From Paenibacillus jilunlii (GTDB taxonomy: Bacteria; Bacillota; Bacilli; Paenibacillales; Paenibacillaceae), in contig NZ_FNGM01000008.1 in assembly GCF_900102965.1 (NCBI RefSeq), positions 1 through 61,090 on the forward strand: DNA of 61,090 nt, written 5' to 3'. Below are positions 52,486 through 59,926 of this stretch, one piece after another. The position numbers and the translations under genes were made by a program. Below the pieces are notes generated by a model. The model made no database searches. It saw only the letters and a list, made by a program, of their open reading frames with translations, and had not been told where the DNA came from. Each line of letters starts with the position of its first letter. The first letter of the stretch is position 1.

Positions 52486-52728
52486 GTGAACATGCAATCT
52501 ACGCAAATGCAAGCACTCACCGGGAAAGAACTGGAATATATTGCCGACTCCATCTCCAATGAGGATCTGCTGATCAAGCAGTTGGCGGCTACCGCAGGCA
52601 GCACCCAGAACTCGACAGTTAACCAGATTTGCAATCAGCAGATCCAGAGCCATACCCACCATCTGGGAATGCTCGTTCAGCTTCTGCAGCAGCACCAGCA
52701 GTACGCGCCCACACAACCCCAGCAATAA
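52486..52728 (+). CDS. Small spore-coat-like protein
   Basis: An 80-residue, Gln-rich protein (19 Gln) of helical type: LTGKELEYIADSISNEDLLI, then KQLAATAGSTQNSTVNQICN, ending in a QQHQQYAPTQPQQ tail. It resembles small proteins encoded next to CotF-type coat genes in Paenibacillus and Bacillus, and probably forms a pair with the next gene. Starts at GTG 52486 or ATG 52492 are both possible; GGAGGG lies 4 and 10 bases before them. Transcription during sporulation is likely from context. No direct functional evidence is available. Confidence 0.75.
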   Translation: MNMQSTQMQALTGKELEYIADSISNEDLLIKQLAATAGSTQNSTVNQICNQQIQSHTHHLGMLVQLLQQHQQYAPTQPQQ

Positions 52729-52777
52729 GTGATTTTCCAGTATGCTGAATCTAAAAAATATTCAAGGAGGTTATTAA

Positions 52778-53164
52778 GTGTACGCACAAAACGGAACGCA
52801 ATTTATGGCGGATGAAGATCTGTTGACTATGATTTTGGATGACCTGAAACGGACAGTACGTGAATATACGACAGCGGCGACAGAATCGAACAGTCAAACT
52901 GTGCGCCGGGTCTTCAATGACCTGACCATGGATACACTGCGGATTCAAGGGGATCTGTACTACCAGATGTCGCAGATGGGAATGTACCAAGCACCAGACA
53001 AAGCCCTTCGCCAAGTCTTGGACAAGCAGATCCAAAGTGCACAGCAAACCCAGCAGAAAAGCCAGCAATTTGTGCAGCAAAAAATGAATGGAACCGGTAA
53101 TTACCGACAGGCTCCGAATGTGCAGCAGCATCAGCCCAACGTCCACAGTTCATATTATATGTAA
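52778..53164 (+). CDS. Spore coat protein, CotF family
   Basis: A 128-residue protein of the Coat_F family. The core helix bundle (about 10-100) has MADEDLLTMILDDLKRTVRE, ATESNSQTVRRVFNDLTMDT and LRIQGDLYYQMSQMGMYQAP. A Gln-rich tail follows and ends in SSYYM. CotF proteins are deposited in the outer spore coat. It starts at GTG 52778 with AAGGAGG before it, 49 bases after the small coat-like gene, so the two are probably co-transcribed in the mother cell. The terminator lies 84 bases further on. Confidence 0.9.
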   Translation: MYAQNGTQFMADEDLLTMILDDLKRTVREYTTAATESNSQTVRRVFNDLTMDTLRIQGDLYYQMSQMGMYQAPDKALRQVLDKQIQSAQQTQQKSQQFVQQKMNGTGNYRQAPNVQQHQPNVHSSYYM

Positions 53165-53247
53165 CCCGGCTGGCTTCCGCCCGACGCAGCAGAGCTAATC
53201 TCTCCGATCCCTGGCGGAAGCTGCTGTTACGAACAATGCAATCTGTT

Positions 53248-53274
53248 AACCCCGCTCCTGCGGGGTTATTTTGT
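53248..53274 (+). terminator. Terminator of the coat genes
   Basis: AACCCCGC, loop TCCT, GCGGGGTT, then ATTTTGTTT. Confidence 0.85.
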
Positions 53275-53334
53275 TTGCAGAGATGCCATTTTCATGTCAT
53301 ATTAGTATTAAACTCTTTTCGCAGGAGGGAAGGC

Positions 53335-53835
53335 ATGAAGGAAATGAATGAATTGAAGAGGAAAGTGCTGGAACTGCTCAAGGAGGACGCACGCAGCTCT
53401 ACGGCGCTGATGGCGACATTGCTTGGAGCGGATGAAGAGGATGTCAAACAAGCGATTGAGGAAATGGAACGAGACCATGTCATCGTAAAATATGCGACAG
53501 TCGTGAATTGGGATAAGGTCAGCGATGAACGGGTAACCGCACTGATCGAGGTACAGATTACACCGGAGCGGGGCCGCGGCTTTGAAGGGATTGCCGAACG
53601 GATCTATTTATATCCGCAGGTGAAATCGGTCTATCTGATGTCAGGCGCCTATGACCTTTTGGTTGAAGTCGAAGGCCGCAATTTGCGGGAGGTAGCCAAT
53701 TTTGTCTCCGAAAAGCTGTCGCCGATTGATGCAGTGCTCTCTACCAAAACCAATTTTACGCTTAAAAAATACAAACAGGATGGTATCATCTTTGAAGAAC
53801 ATGAGGAAGACAACCGTCTCATGATATCTCCGTAA
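53335..53835 (+). CDS. alaR: Lrp/AsnC family regulator (AlaR-like)
   Basis: A 166-residue regulator. The N-terminal winged helix (about 5-55; LKRKVLELLKEDARSSTALM and EDVKQAIEEMERDHVIVKYA) is followed by a ligand-binding RAM domain (about 65-140; ALIEVQITPERGRGFEGIAE and YDLLVEVEGRNL). It lies 13 bases before an aminotransferase gene. This pairing is that of B. subtilis alaR (yugG) and alaT (yugH), where AlaR activates alanine synthesis. The ATG at 53335 has GGAGGGAAGG before it; the open frame to 53236 has none. Confidence 0.87.
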   Translation: MKEMNELKRKVLELLKEDARSSTALMATLLGADEEDVKQAIEEMERDHVIVKYATVVNWDKVSDERVTALIEVQITPERGRGFEGIAERIYLYPQVKSVYLMSGAYDLLVEVEGRNLREVANFVSEKLSPIDAVLSTKTNFTLKKYKQDGIIFEEHEEDNRLMISP

Positions 53836-53848
53836 AGGAAGTAATCAT

Positions 53849-55069
53849 ATGATCACGAATAACAGTCAGCAAACCGGAGATACAGGCAAATCCATGCATT
53901 CTTATTTGGCCCCGCTGGTCCAGCAGATTCAGCCTTCGGGCATCCGCAAGTTTTTTGATCTGGCGGCAGGCAGCAAGGATATTATCTCCCTTGGGGTGGG
54001 GGAGCCGGACTTCAAGACGCCTTGGCATGTCAGGGAAGCCTGCGTATATTCGCTGGAGAGAGGATTCACCGGCTATACCTCAAATGCGGGCATGCCCGAG
54101 CTGCGGGAAGGCATCGCCGAATACCTGCACACCCGTTTCGCCGTAGAATATAATCCGGCCAATCAGATCATTGCCACAGTAGGCGGCAGTGAAGCGATTG
54201 ATCTGGCGCTGCGCGCCATGATCTCGCCCGGAGATGAGATTCTTATTCCGGAGCCCTGCTATATTTCCTACTCGCCGATTACAGCAATAGGCGGAGGGAT
54301 TCCCGTAGGCATTGAGACATTCGGGGAGAACAACTTCAAGCTTACTGCCGAGGGGCTGGAAGCCAAGATTTCTCCGCGTTCCAAAATCCTCATTCTCTGT
54401 TATCCCAGCAATCCGACAGGAGCGATTATGAGCCGTGAGGATTGGGAGCCGATCGCCAAGGTTGTGGAGAAACATGATCTCATCGTGATTTCGGATGAAA
54501 TTTATGCCGAGCTGACGTATGGCAGCGCTCATGTCAGTTTCGCTTCCCTGCCGGGCATGAAGGACCGGACCATTCTGGTCAGCGGTTTCTCCAAGGCTTT
54601 TGCCATGACGGGCTGGCGGATGGGTTATGCTTGCGGCCACCCGGATTTGATCTCCGCGATGCTGAAGATCCACCAGTACACAGTGATGTGCGCGCCTTCC
54701 ATGGGCCAGGTGGCCGCGCTGGAGGCACTGACCAACGGCATGGAGGAGAAGGACCGGATGGTTGATTCGTATAACCAGCGCCGCCGCCTGATTGTCAAAG
54801 GCCTGCGCGATGCCGGGCTGGAATGCCATGAGCCGCAGGGCGCATTTTACGCATTCCCGAGCATTCGCCGGACCGGACTGACCTCTGACGAGTTTGCCCA
54901 GCGCCTGCTGCTTGAACATAAGGTAGCCGCAGTTCCTGGCAGTGTTTTTGGATTAGGGGGAGAAGGGTATCTGCGCTGCTCCTACGCTACTTCCGTCTCC
55001 CAGCTGAATGAAGCCGTTGAACGGATAGGGGCATTCGTCTCACAGCTTGAACGTGAACGAACGGAGTAA
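53849..55069 (+). CDS. alaT: PLP-dependent aminotransferase (AlaT-like)
   Basis: A 406-residue class I/II aminotransferase. The PLP lysine lies in VSGFSKAFAMTGWRMGYACG near residue 250. Other PLP contacts are GGSEAIDLALRAM near 112, PSNPTGAIMSREDW near 190 and ISDEIYAELTYG near 220. A late Arg (GYLRCSYATS) binds the substrate carboxylate. It is linked to the AsnC/Lrp gene as in B. subtilis alaR-alaT, so it probably makes alanine from pyruvate and glutamate; PatA-like and aspartate aminotransferases in this subgroup look similar. The ATG at 53849 has AAAGGAAG before it. Confidence 0.9.
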   Translation: MITNNSQQTGDTGKSMHSYLAPLVQQIQPSGIRKFFDLAAGSKDIISLGVGEPDFKTPWHVREACVYSLERGFTGYTSNAGMPELREGIAEYLHTRFAVEYNPANQIIATVGGSEAIDLALRAMISPGDEILIPEPCYISYSPITAIGGGIPVGIETFGENNFKLTAEGLEAKISPRSKILILCYPSNPTGAIMSREDWEPIAKVVEKHDLIVISDEIYAELTYGSAHVSFASLPGMKDRTILVSGFSKAFAMTGWRMGYACGHPDLISAMLKIHQYTVMCAPSMGQVAALEALTNGMEEKDRMVDSYNQRRRLIVKGLRDAGLECHEPQGAFYAFPSIRRTGLTSDEFAQRLLLEHKVAAVPGSVFGLGGEGYLRCSYATSVSQLNEAVERIGAFVSQLERERTE

Positions 55070-55207
55070 TGCAGCCAGAATGAAGTAAATCGGACTATGG
55101 CGGATCTTCCTGTTCTATGGTATTATTTTACTCTGGGAATAAGAAACACCTGTATATGTAAAATATAAGAATTTATATGCTTCACGCTATAAATTATCCT
55201 TATATTT

Positions 55208-55260
55208 CTCGCTGAAACGGGTACCGTACTTTTAAGGACGGTGTAGCCGTTTCTGCTTGT
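55208..55260. repeat. Short palindromic repeat, copy 2
   Basis: CTCGCTGAAACGGGTACCGT, then ACTTTTAAGGACGG, then TGTAGCCGTTTCTGCTTG. It is the sister of 51003-51052: GAAACGG and CCGTTTC arms are kept while the middle differs. It lies in the gap between alaT and the Spo0E-like gene. Confidence 0.65.
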
Positions 55261-55305
55261 TACAAGGATTTTCTTTTCTGAATAATACATTTAGGAGGGA
55301 TGATT

Positions 55306-55557
55306 GTGCTCAGCGCCGATTATTACTTGCCTTCTTTTGGCGGCGAATGTTTGACCGGAAGCGGCAAACGGCCCCCCAAAGGTGATGTTAACGCACGCAG
55401 ACTCTCTCTGGAAGATGAGATTCGCACACTCCGCAGCAGAATGGAACAGCTTTTTGTACAGGAGAATTCCTTCACTTCGGCTAAGATAATTGAAATCAGC
55501 AGCCTGCTGGACCTGAAAATAAATGAATACATGAAGGGGCATTCCCGCCGGCGCTAA
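55306..55557 (+). CDS. Spo0E-like sporulation regulatory protein
   Basis: An 83-residue protein. The C-terminal half (about 35-83) is the small antiparallel helical hairpin of the Spo0E aspartyl-phosphatase family: RRLSLEDEIRTLRSRMEQLF, IEISSLLDLKINEYMKGH. The family motif is SxxLDxxIxxYxK, here SSLLDLKINEYMK. Members remove phosphate from Spo0A and hold back sporulation. The N-terminal 30 residues are an extra tail. The GTG at 55306 has AGGAGG seven bases upstream; the ATG at 55300 is too close to it. It lies after alaT, with a terminator after it. Confidence 0.8.
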   Translation: MLSADYYLPSFGGECLTGSGKRPPKGDVNARRLSLEDEIRTLRSRMEQLFVQENSFTSAKIIEISSLLDLKINEYMKGHSRRR

Positions 55558-55578
55558 GGCTGAGGATGCTCTTGATCA

Positions 55579-55600
55579 GGGACCTTCGGGTCCCTTTTTT
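55579..55600 (+). terminator. Terminator of the Spo0E-like gene
   Basis: GGGACC, loop TTCG, GGTCCC, then six T. Confidence 0.92.
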
Positions 55601-55612
55601 GTGTCTGTACCA

Positions 55613-56041
55613 TTAGAAATTTTGATTGATTTTCACCAGCAGTTCTTTGAGGAGCTTCTGCTCATCGCTGGAAAGCGATTGAACGATTTCAGCCTCCACT
55701 TGTTGAAAAGACCTTTTGAACTCTTCAATTAATTCAACGCCTTTGGGCAGTACAAAAATATTTTTTTGCCGCTCGTTATGGGCGGGGATTTTGCGTTCGA
55801 TGTATCCTTTTTTTTCAAGGCCTTGAAGTATGCTTGTAATGCTTGCCCCGCGGGCATGGAACCGGTCGGAGAGATCCCTCTGAATTACTCCCTTCTCCTG
55901 ATGCTTATGAATATATTCGATTATTTTTCCTTGCTGGGCATTTAATCCTAATTCTCTAATGCTCTCATCAGCCCGCCTTTTCAACTTCAGCCCGATGAGC
56001 TGCAGTAATTCCAGATAGGGTATGTCCTGCTGAGTATTCAT
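55613..56041 (-). CDS. MarR-family transcriptional regulator
   Basis: A 142-residue winged-helix repressor. The DNA-reading part is IQRDLSDRFHARGASITSIL followed by QGLEKKGYIERKIPAHNERQ, whose basic wing carries RKIPAHNERQKNIFVL. A dimerisation helix lies at each end. The ATG at 56041 has GGAGGTAAAAC before it. It is divergent from the amidohydrolase gene. Two inverted copies of TTAGAACT(T/C)TAATA in the shared control region are probable binding sites, so it likely represses both genes until a ligand binds. Confidence 0.9.
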   Translation of the reverse strand: MNTQQDIPYLELLQLIGLKLKRRADESIRELGLNAQQGKIIEYIHKHQEKGVIQRDLSDRFHARGASITSILQGLEKKGYIERKIPAHNERQKNIFVLPKGVELIEEFKRSFQQVEAEIVQSLSSDEQKLLKELLVKINQNF

Positions 56042-56067
56042 TAACGTTTTACCTCCTTACTCTTGGA

Positions 56068-56169
56068 CTATTAAAGTTCTAACTATCAATAAGGAAACTT
56101 TATTAGGATTCAAAATAATTGTCAACAGAATATTCGTGCATTGACAATTAGAACTCTAATAATTAAAAT
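56068..56169. promoter_or_regulatory. Divergent control region with MarR-type operators and a promoter
   Basis: The promoter for the amidohydrolase gene is TTGACA (56141-56146), 17 bases, TAAAAT (56164-56169). TTAGAACTCTAATAA (56148-56162) fills the spacer. A second copy in the opposite sense, CTATTAAAGTTCTAA, lies at 56068-56082, in front of the MarR gene. A repressor on the first site would cover the promoter entirely. Confidence 0.7.
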
Positions 56170-56223
56170 ACAATCAATCGGTCCGTCGTTAAGACGAACT
56201 GAACCAACTGAGGAGGTCATAAA

Positions 56224-57540
56224 ATGAGCAGCGGCGGACAAAGTCATTCAATGACAGGGGTAACGGCTATTACGAATGCCCGTATTTTTGATGGGGAGAA
56301 GGTTATCGGAGCAAGACATATTATGATTCAAGGAGGCACGATCATCGCTGTGGGGGGAGAGATTCCGGCACATGCGGCCGTTATTAATGCGGATAATGCG
56401 ATGTTAATGCCTGGTCTTATTGATGCGCACGTTCATACCTCCGTCGGCGGCTTGCGGGATGCTTTGAAATTCGGCGTAACGACTGAACTTGAGATGAATG
56501 GCGGTTTTACGAAAAAAGGGCGTGAAATTCAGTTACAGAATCTAGGTGACGTTGCGGACGTCCGTTCAGCCGGCATGGCTGTTACTGCTCCAGGCGGTCA
56601 TCCCGACGAATTATTGCCGGATCATGATGGTGAGATTCCTGATTTTGTGCTTAAAGAATTAGAGAAGTTAACGGAGAAGGAACGAAATGCGATGCTCGAA
56701 GCTTTTGCCCATGATCATGATGAGGCCCCTCAAGTGACGACCATAGAAGAAGCGGTCAAACATGTTCATACTCAAGTGGAGAACGGCGCCGATTATATTA
56801 AAATCATGATTGAAGAAGGAACGGTCATGGGGGTGCCGGGACTTCCCGTTTTAAGCGAAGACATTCTGAAAGCGGCTGTAAGAGAAGCGCATAAGCTGAA
56901 TAAAATCGTCCTGGCACACGTATTGACAGCTGACTCTTCGCTATCTGCCATCCAAATGGGTGTTGACGGTCTCGCCCACTTATTTATCGACCGGCCTGAA
57001 TCTACGTCCGAAGTAGTGGCAGCTATTAAAGATTCCGGTGCGTTTGTTACGCCTTGTTTGGTATTGAACGCATCGATCATCGGAAATCCGGCGTCCGAAC
57101 TGGCTGGCGATCCACGGGTGAACTCGAAATTAAGCCGGGAATGGATCGATATCTTGAACTCCAGCTTCAATACTTATCCGCAAGGGAGCCTGGACAACAG
57201 CTTCAAAAGCGTGATGGATATTCACAAGGCCGGAGTTGATATTCTCGTCGGGACTGACGTCTCACCCGTTCCGCTCCACAACCTCGGAGGCCTTGCCCAT
57301 GGAGCCAGCGTTCATCATGAACTGCAATTGCTGGTGAAGGCCGGGTTCACTCCTGTAGAAGCTCTTCAGTCAGCTACCTCCAAGCCGGCCCGCCGCTTCG
57401 GCCTCCAGGACCGGGGGCGCATTGCCGAAGGCTTGCGTGCCGATCTGGTATTGGTTGATGGTGACCCGACAACTAACATATCAGACAGCCTATCCATCCA
57501 AGCGGTGTGGTTAAAAGGAGAGGGGCAGCAGATTCATTAA
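56224..57540 (+). CDS. Amidohydrolase (imidazolonepropionase-like)
   Basis: A 438-residue metal-dependent hydrolase of the amidohydrolase superfamily. The metal motif is LIDAHVHTSVGG near residue 67. A bridging Lys is in DYIKIMIEEGTVMG near 197, a His in LAHVLTADSS near 235 and later in VDGLAHLF. The final metal Asp is in ILVGTDVSPVPLHN near 345. The imidazolonepropionase-like group also includes prolidases and other exo-acting enzymes; the substrate here is unknown. The ATG at 56224 has GAGGAGGTCATAAA before it. It is under a TTGACA promoter with a MarR-type operator. A terminator follows. Confidence 0.87.
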   Translation: MSSGGQSHSMTGVTAITNARIFDGEKVIGARHIMIQGGTIIAVGGEIPAHAAVINADNAMLMPGLIDAHVHTSVGGLRDALKFGVTTELEMNGGFTKKGREIQLQNLGDVADVRSAGMAVTAPGGHPDELLPDHDGEIPDFVLKELEKLTEKERNAMLEAFAHDHDEAPQVTTIEEAVKHVHTQVENGADYIKIMIEEGTVMGVPGLPVLSEDILKAAVREAHKLNKIVLAHVLTADSSLSAIQMGVDGLAHLFIDRPESTSEVVAAIKDSGAFVTPCLVLNASIIGNPASELAGDPRVNSKLSREWIDILNSSFNTYPQGSLDNSFKSVMDIHKAGVDILVGTDVSPVPLHNLGGLAHGASVHHELQLLVKAGFTPVEALQSATSKPARRFGLQDRGRIAEGLRADLVLVDGDPTTNISDSLSIQAVWLKGEGQQIH

Positions 57541-57573
57541 AAATCGTATAACAAGTTAATGGCGGACTTGCCT

Positions 57574-57604
57574 CCCCTGCCGGTTACGGCAGGGGTTTTC
57601 TTTT
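57574..57604 (+). terminator. Terminator of the amidohydrolase gene
   Basis: CCCCTGCCG, loop GTTA, CGGCAGGGG, then TTTTCTTTT. Confidence 0.92.
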
Positions 57605-57755
57605 AACAGTAAGTTTGTTCTTATATATGATATTTACACATCATCACTCCTTATAATAGTAGTTAAGTGCCCCGAATTTGCTGTCATCCTTGGCTAATTT
57701 TACGTTAATTGGGTATGGGGCAGCTCTGCTAATTTATTGAAGGATGGGATCAGAC

Positions 57756-58314
57756 ATGGTCAGAATTTTTAAAAATGAAGCAGGCAAGGAAGCCGTACTG
57801 CATTCTTACAACATGCTGCTCGGGCAGTGGAATACTGAAATTCAGGAGTTGGACATAGAAACTCCTTACGACTGCTGGCAATGCCCCCAATCCGCCGCTG
57901 CTGCTTTTTCACGGTGTAGGGGATAATTCAGCAGTGATGTGGCTGCTCAATATGAAAGAGCTCACCCGGCATTTCTATTGCATCGCAGTGGATACCATAG
58001 GGGGTCCGGGAAAAAGCGTGCCTAACGGGAATTACAGCAAGCAGACGTTCCGGCAGGTAGAGTGGATCAGCAGCATTGCTGACAGTCTGAATCTCAGAAC
58101 ATTTAATATTGCGGGAGTATCCAATGGGGCTTATATGGCTTTCAACTACGCAACACAGAAGAGTGAAAGAGTTGAACGAGTGGTCTGCATGGAGGGAGGT
58201 ATGGTCACTGCGCCGTTCAAGGCCATGCTGCAAACGATGCTGATGATGTTCCCCGAAATTCTGGTTCCCACCCGCAATAAGGGCTTTTTGCTTAGGCAGG
58301 GGGTGGAGAGATGA
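57756..58314 (+). pseudogene. Alpha/beta hydrolase, broken by frameshift and truncated
   Basis: The front part (from the ATG at 57756) reads in one frame to LDIETPY at about 57869. The alpha/beta hydrolase continues in the next frame: TAGNAPNPPLLLFHGVG (57871-57921), DNSAVMWLLN, the nucleophile elbow AGVSNGAYMAFNYA near 58115 and CMEGGMVTA near 58190. The loop before PPLLLFHG is shorter than usual, so the shift probably came from a small deletion. The protein ends at 58314 (FLLRQGVER) well short of the catalytic Asp and His, so the 3' part is lost too. I infer an inactive gene; a sequencing error could explain the shift but not the missing tail. Confidence 0.75.
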
Positions 58315-58465
58315 TTACGGACTGGTGCTGTTATTCTCCGTCCATGGACGGAGGGCGGGAACAAACGTCAGCCCGATGAAAGGCGCCGGCGATAGGGCAT
58401 ATAATGATCTCATACGAGTGTACATGCGGCGCCGGCTGTGCTGCACAAGAAAGAGGATGAGAATC

Positions 58466-59230
58466 ATGTTAAAGGCTGAAATGCTGCGGGACCCGGGTAC
58501 TTTTGACAGATTGGAGCTAACGCCTGCTGGGGCCGTGAACCCGGTAAATGGACAATGTTATCCGTGGGAGCACGGATTTTTTGCTTTTCTGAATGAGGCT
58601 GATACGGAAGGCAGCAACAAAAAGTATCTGGAAATGTACAATAAAATCGCCCGTTTTTACCGGCTGAGCAACAAAGCCTATTTCGCACTTAAATTTGGCG
58701 GGGAACGGAACTATAGACGACAGTTTCTCTCCGTGCTTGAGCTGCGGGACGGCGATCGTGTGCTGGAGACCTCAGTGGGCAGCGCAGATAATTTCCCCTA
58801 TATTGATGCAAAGGCTGAGTTCTATGGATTGGATATCTCCAGCGGGATGCTGAAGCAGGCGGTCCGCAATCTGCGGCGCTGGAAGCTCAAGGCTGAGTTG
58901 TTTCAGGGGCAAGCAGAGCATCTGCCTTTTCAGGACAAGATGTTCGACTGTGTGTATCATGTAGGGGGCATCAATTATTTCAGTGATCCGGGCCGTGCGG
59001 TGCTGGAGATGATCCGGGTGGCGAAAAGCGGCACCAGGCTGATGATTGCCGATGAGACGGAGAAGCTGGTCAAAGGAACTTATGTGAAGGTGCCGGTGGT
59101 CAAGGGTTATTTTGAAAAGGGGAAGGATTTGCCGGGTATTCTGGGCCTGGTTCCGGAGAATATGCTGGAGATAGAGTACAGAGAAGTCTGCAAAGGTATG
59201 ATGTACTGCATTACGTTTAGAAAACCGTAA
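58466..59230 (+). CDS. Class I SAM-dependent methyltransferase
   Basis: A 254-residue methyltransferase with the UbiE/COQ5-like core. Motif I is RVLETSVGSADNFPYIDAKA near residue 93, a variant of the usual glycine-rich loop. The acidic residue is in FYGLDISSGMLKQA near 117, motif II is HLPFQDKMFDCVYHVGGINY near 155, and motif III is GRAVLEMIRVAKSGTRLMIA near 180. An N-terminal extension (about 1-80) carries CYPWEHGFFAFL and FYRLSNKAYFALKFGG. The substrate is unknown. The ATG at 58466 has AAGAGGATGAGAAT before it. It follows the broken hydrolase and precedes the adenosyltransferase gene by 131 bases. Confidence 0.85.
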   Translation: MLKAEMLRDPGTFDRLELTPAGAVNPVNGQCYPWEHGFFAFLNEADTEGSNKKYLEMYNKIARFYRLSNKAYFALKFGGERNYRRQFLSVLELRDGDRVLETSVGSADNFPYIDAKAEFYGLDISSGMLKQAVRNLRRWKLKAELFQGQAEHLPFQDKMFDCVYHVGGINYFSDPGRAVLEMIRVAKSGTRLMIADETEKLVKGTYVKVPVVKGYFEKGKDLPGILGLVPENMLEIEYREVCKGMMYCITFRKP

Positions 59231-59361
59231 ATGCAGCAGAATAGCTGCTGCTCATTCCGGCTCAGGATTTTGCATATCAGAAATTCCGGTCTTTGTTTGC
59301 CTAATGTGCATAGGAACGTATAAACTAATTACATGTGACTTATTAGACAGGGGGACAAACA

Positions 59362-59925
59362 ATGGCGATCTATACACGTACAGGTGACAAAGGGGAAACC
59401 TCGGTTATTGGCGGCAGAGTGGGCAAGGATGATGTGCGCGTGGAGGCCTATGGCACGATTGATGAGCTGAACAGCTTTGTCGGCCAGGCGCGCAGCCTGA
59501 TGGAGGACGCGAAGTTCGCAGATGTCCGGGAGCAGCTGCTGGAGATCCAGCATGAGCTGTTCGATTGCGGCTCAGATCTGGCTTTTGTGAAGCTTAGCGA
59601 GAACAAATATAAGGTGAAAAGCGGGATGGCGGAACGCCTCGAAGGCTGGATCGATGCCCTGCAGGCGGAGAATCCGGTGCTGGAGCGTTTCATTCTGCCG
59701 GGGGGGAGCCAGCTCTCTTCTGTGCTGCATGTCTGCCGCACCGTCTGCAGGCGCGCGGAACGGCGTGCGGTGACGCTGGGACGGAGTGCAGAGATCAACC
59801 AGGAGGCTGTGATTTATCTGAACCGGCTGTCGGATTACTTTTTTGCGCTGGCCCGCGCGGCCAATACACGGCTAGGGATTGCTGATGTAGAATATGTGCG
59901 CAGCAAAAAGGTGTTTCGCAACTAA
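59362..59925 (+). CDS. Cob(I)alamin adenosyltransferase, PduO type
   Basis: A 187-residue enzyme that adds the adenosyl group of ATP to reduced cobalamin, giving coenzyme B12. The N-terminal ATP loop is IYTRTGDKGETSVIGG, the binding motif RVEAYGTIDELNSFVGQA lies near 30-50, and VCRTVCRRAERRAV with the ATP-binding arginines is near 125-140. It ends with RLSDYFFALARAAN. The length and motifs are those of the PduO/MMAB family, a five-helix bundle acting as a trimer. No other cobalamin gene or B12 riboswitch is near. The ATG at 59362 has AGGGGGAC before it. The pseudouridine synthase gene starts one base after its stop. Confidence 0.93.
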   Translation: MAIYTRTGDKGETSVIGGRVGKDDVRVEAYGTIDELNSFVGQARSLMEDAKFADVREQLLEIQHELFDCGSDLAFVKLSENKYKVKSGMAERLEGWIDALQAENPVLERFILPGGSQLSSVLHVCRTVCRRAERRAVTLGRSAEINQEAVIYLNRLSDYFFALARAANTRLGIADVEYVRSKKVFRN

Positions 59926-59926
59926 G

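Noticed and set aside
59231..59361. Cobalamin riboswitch before the adenosyltransferase gene
   Set aside because: The gap is only 131 bases and I see no B12-box-like sequence; length and motifs do not fit.
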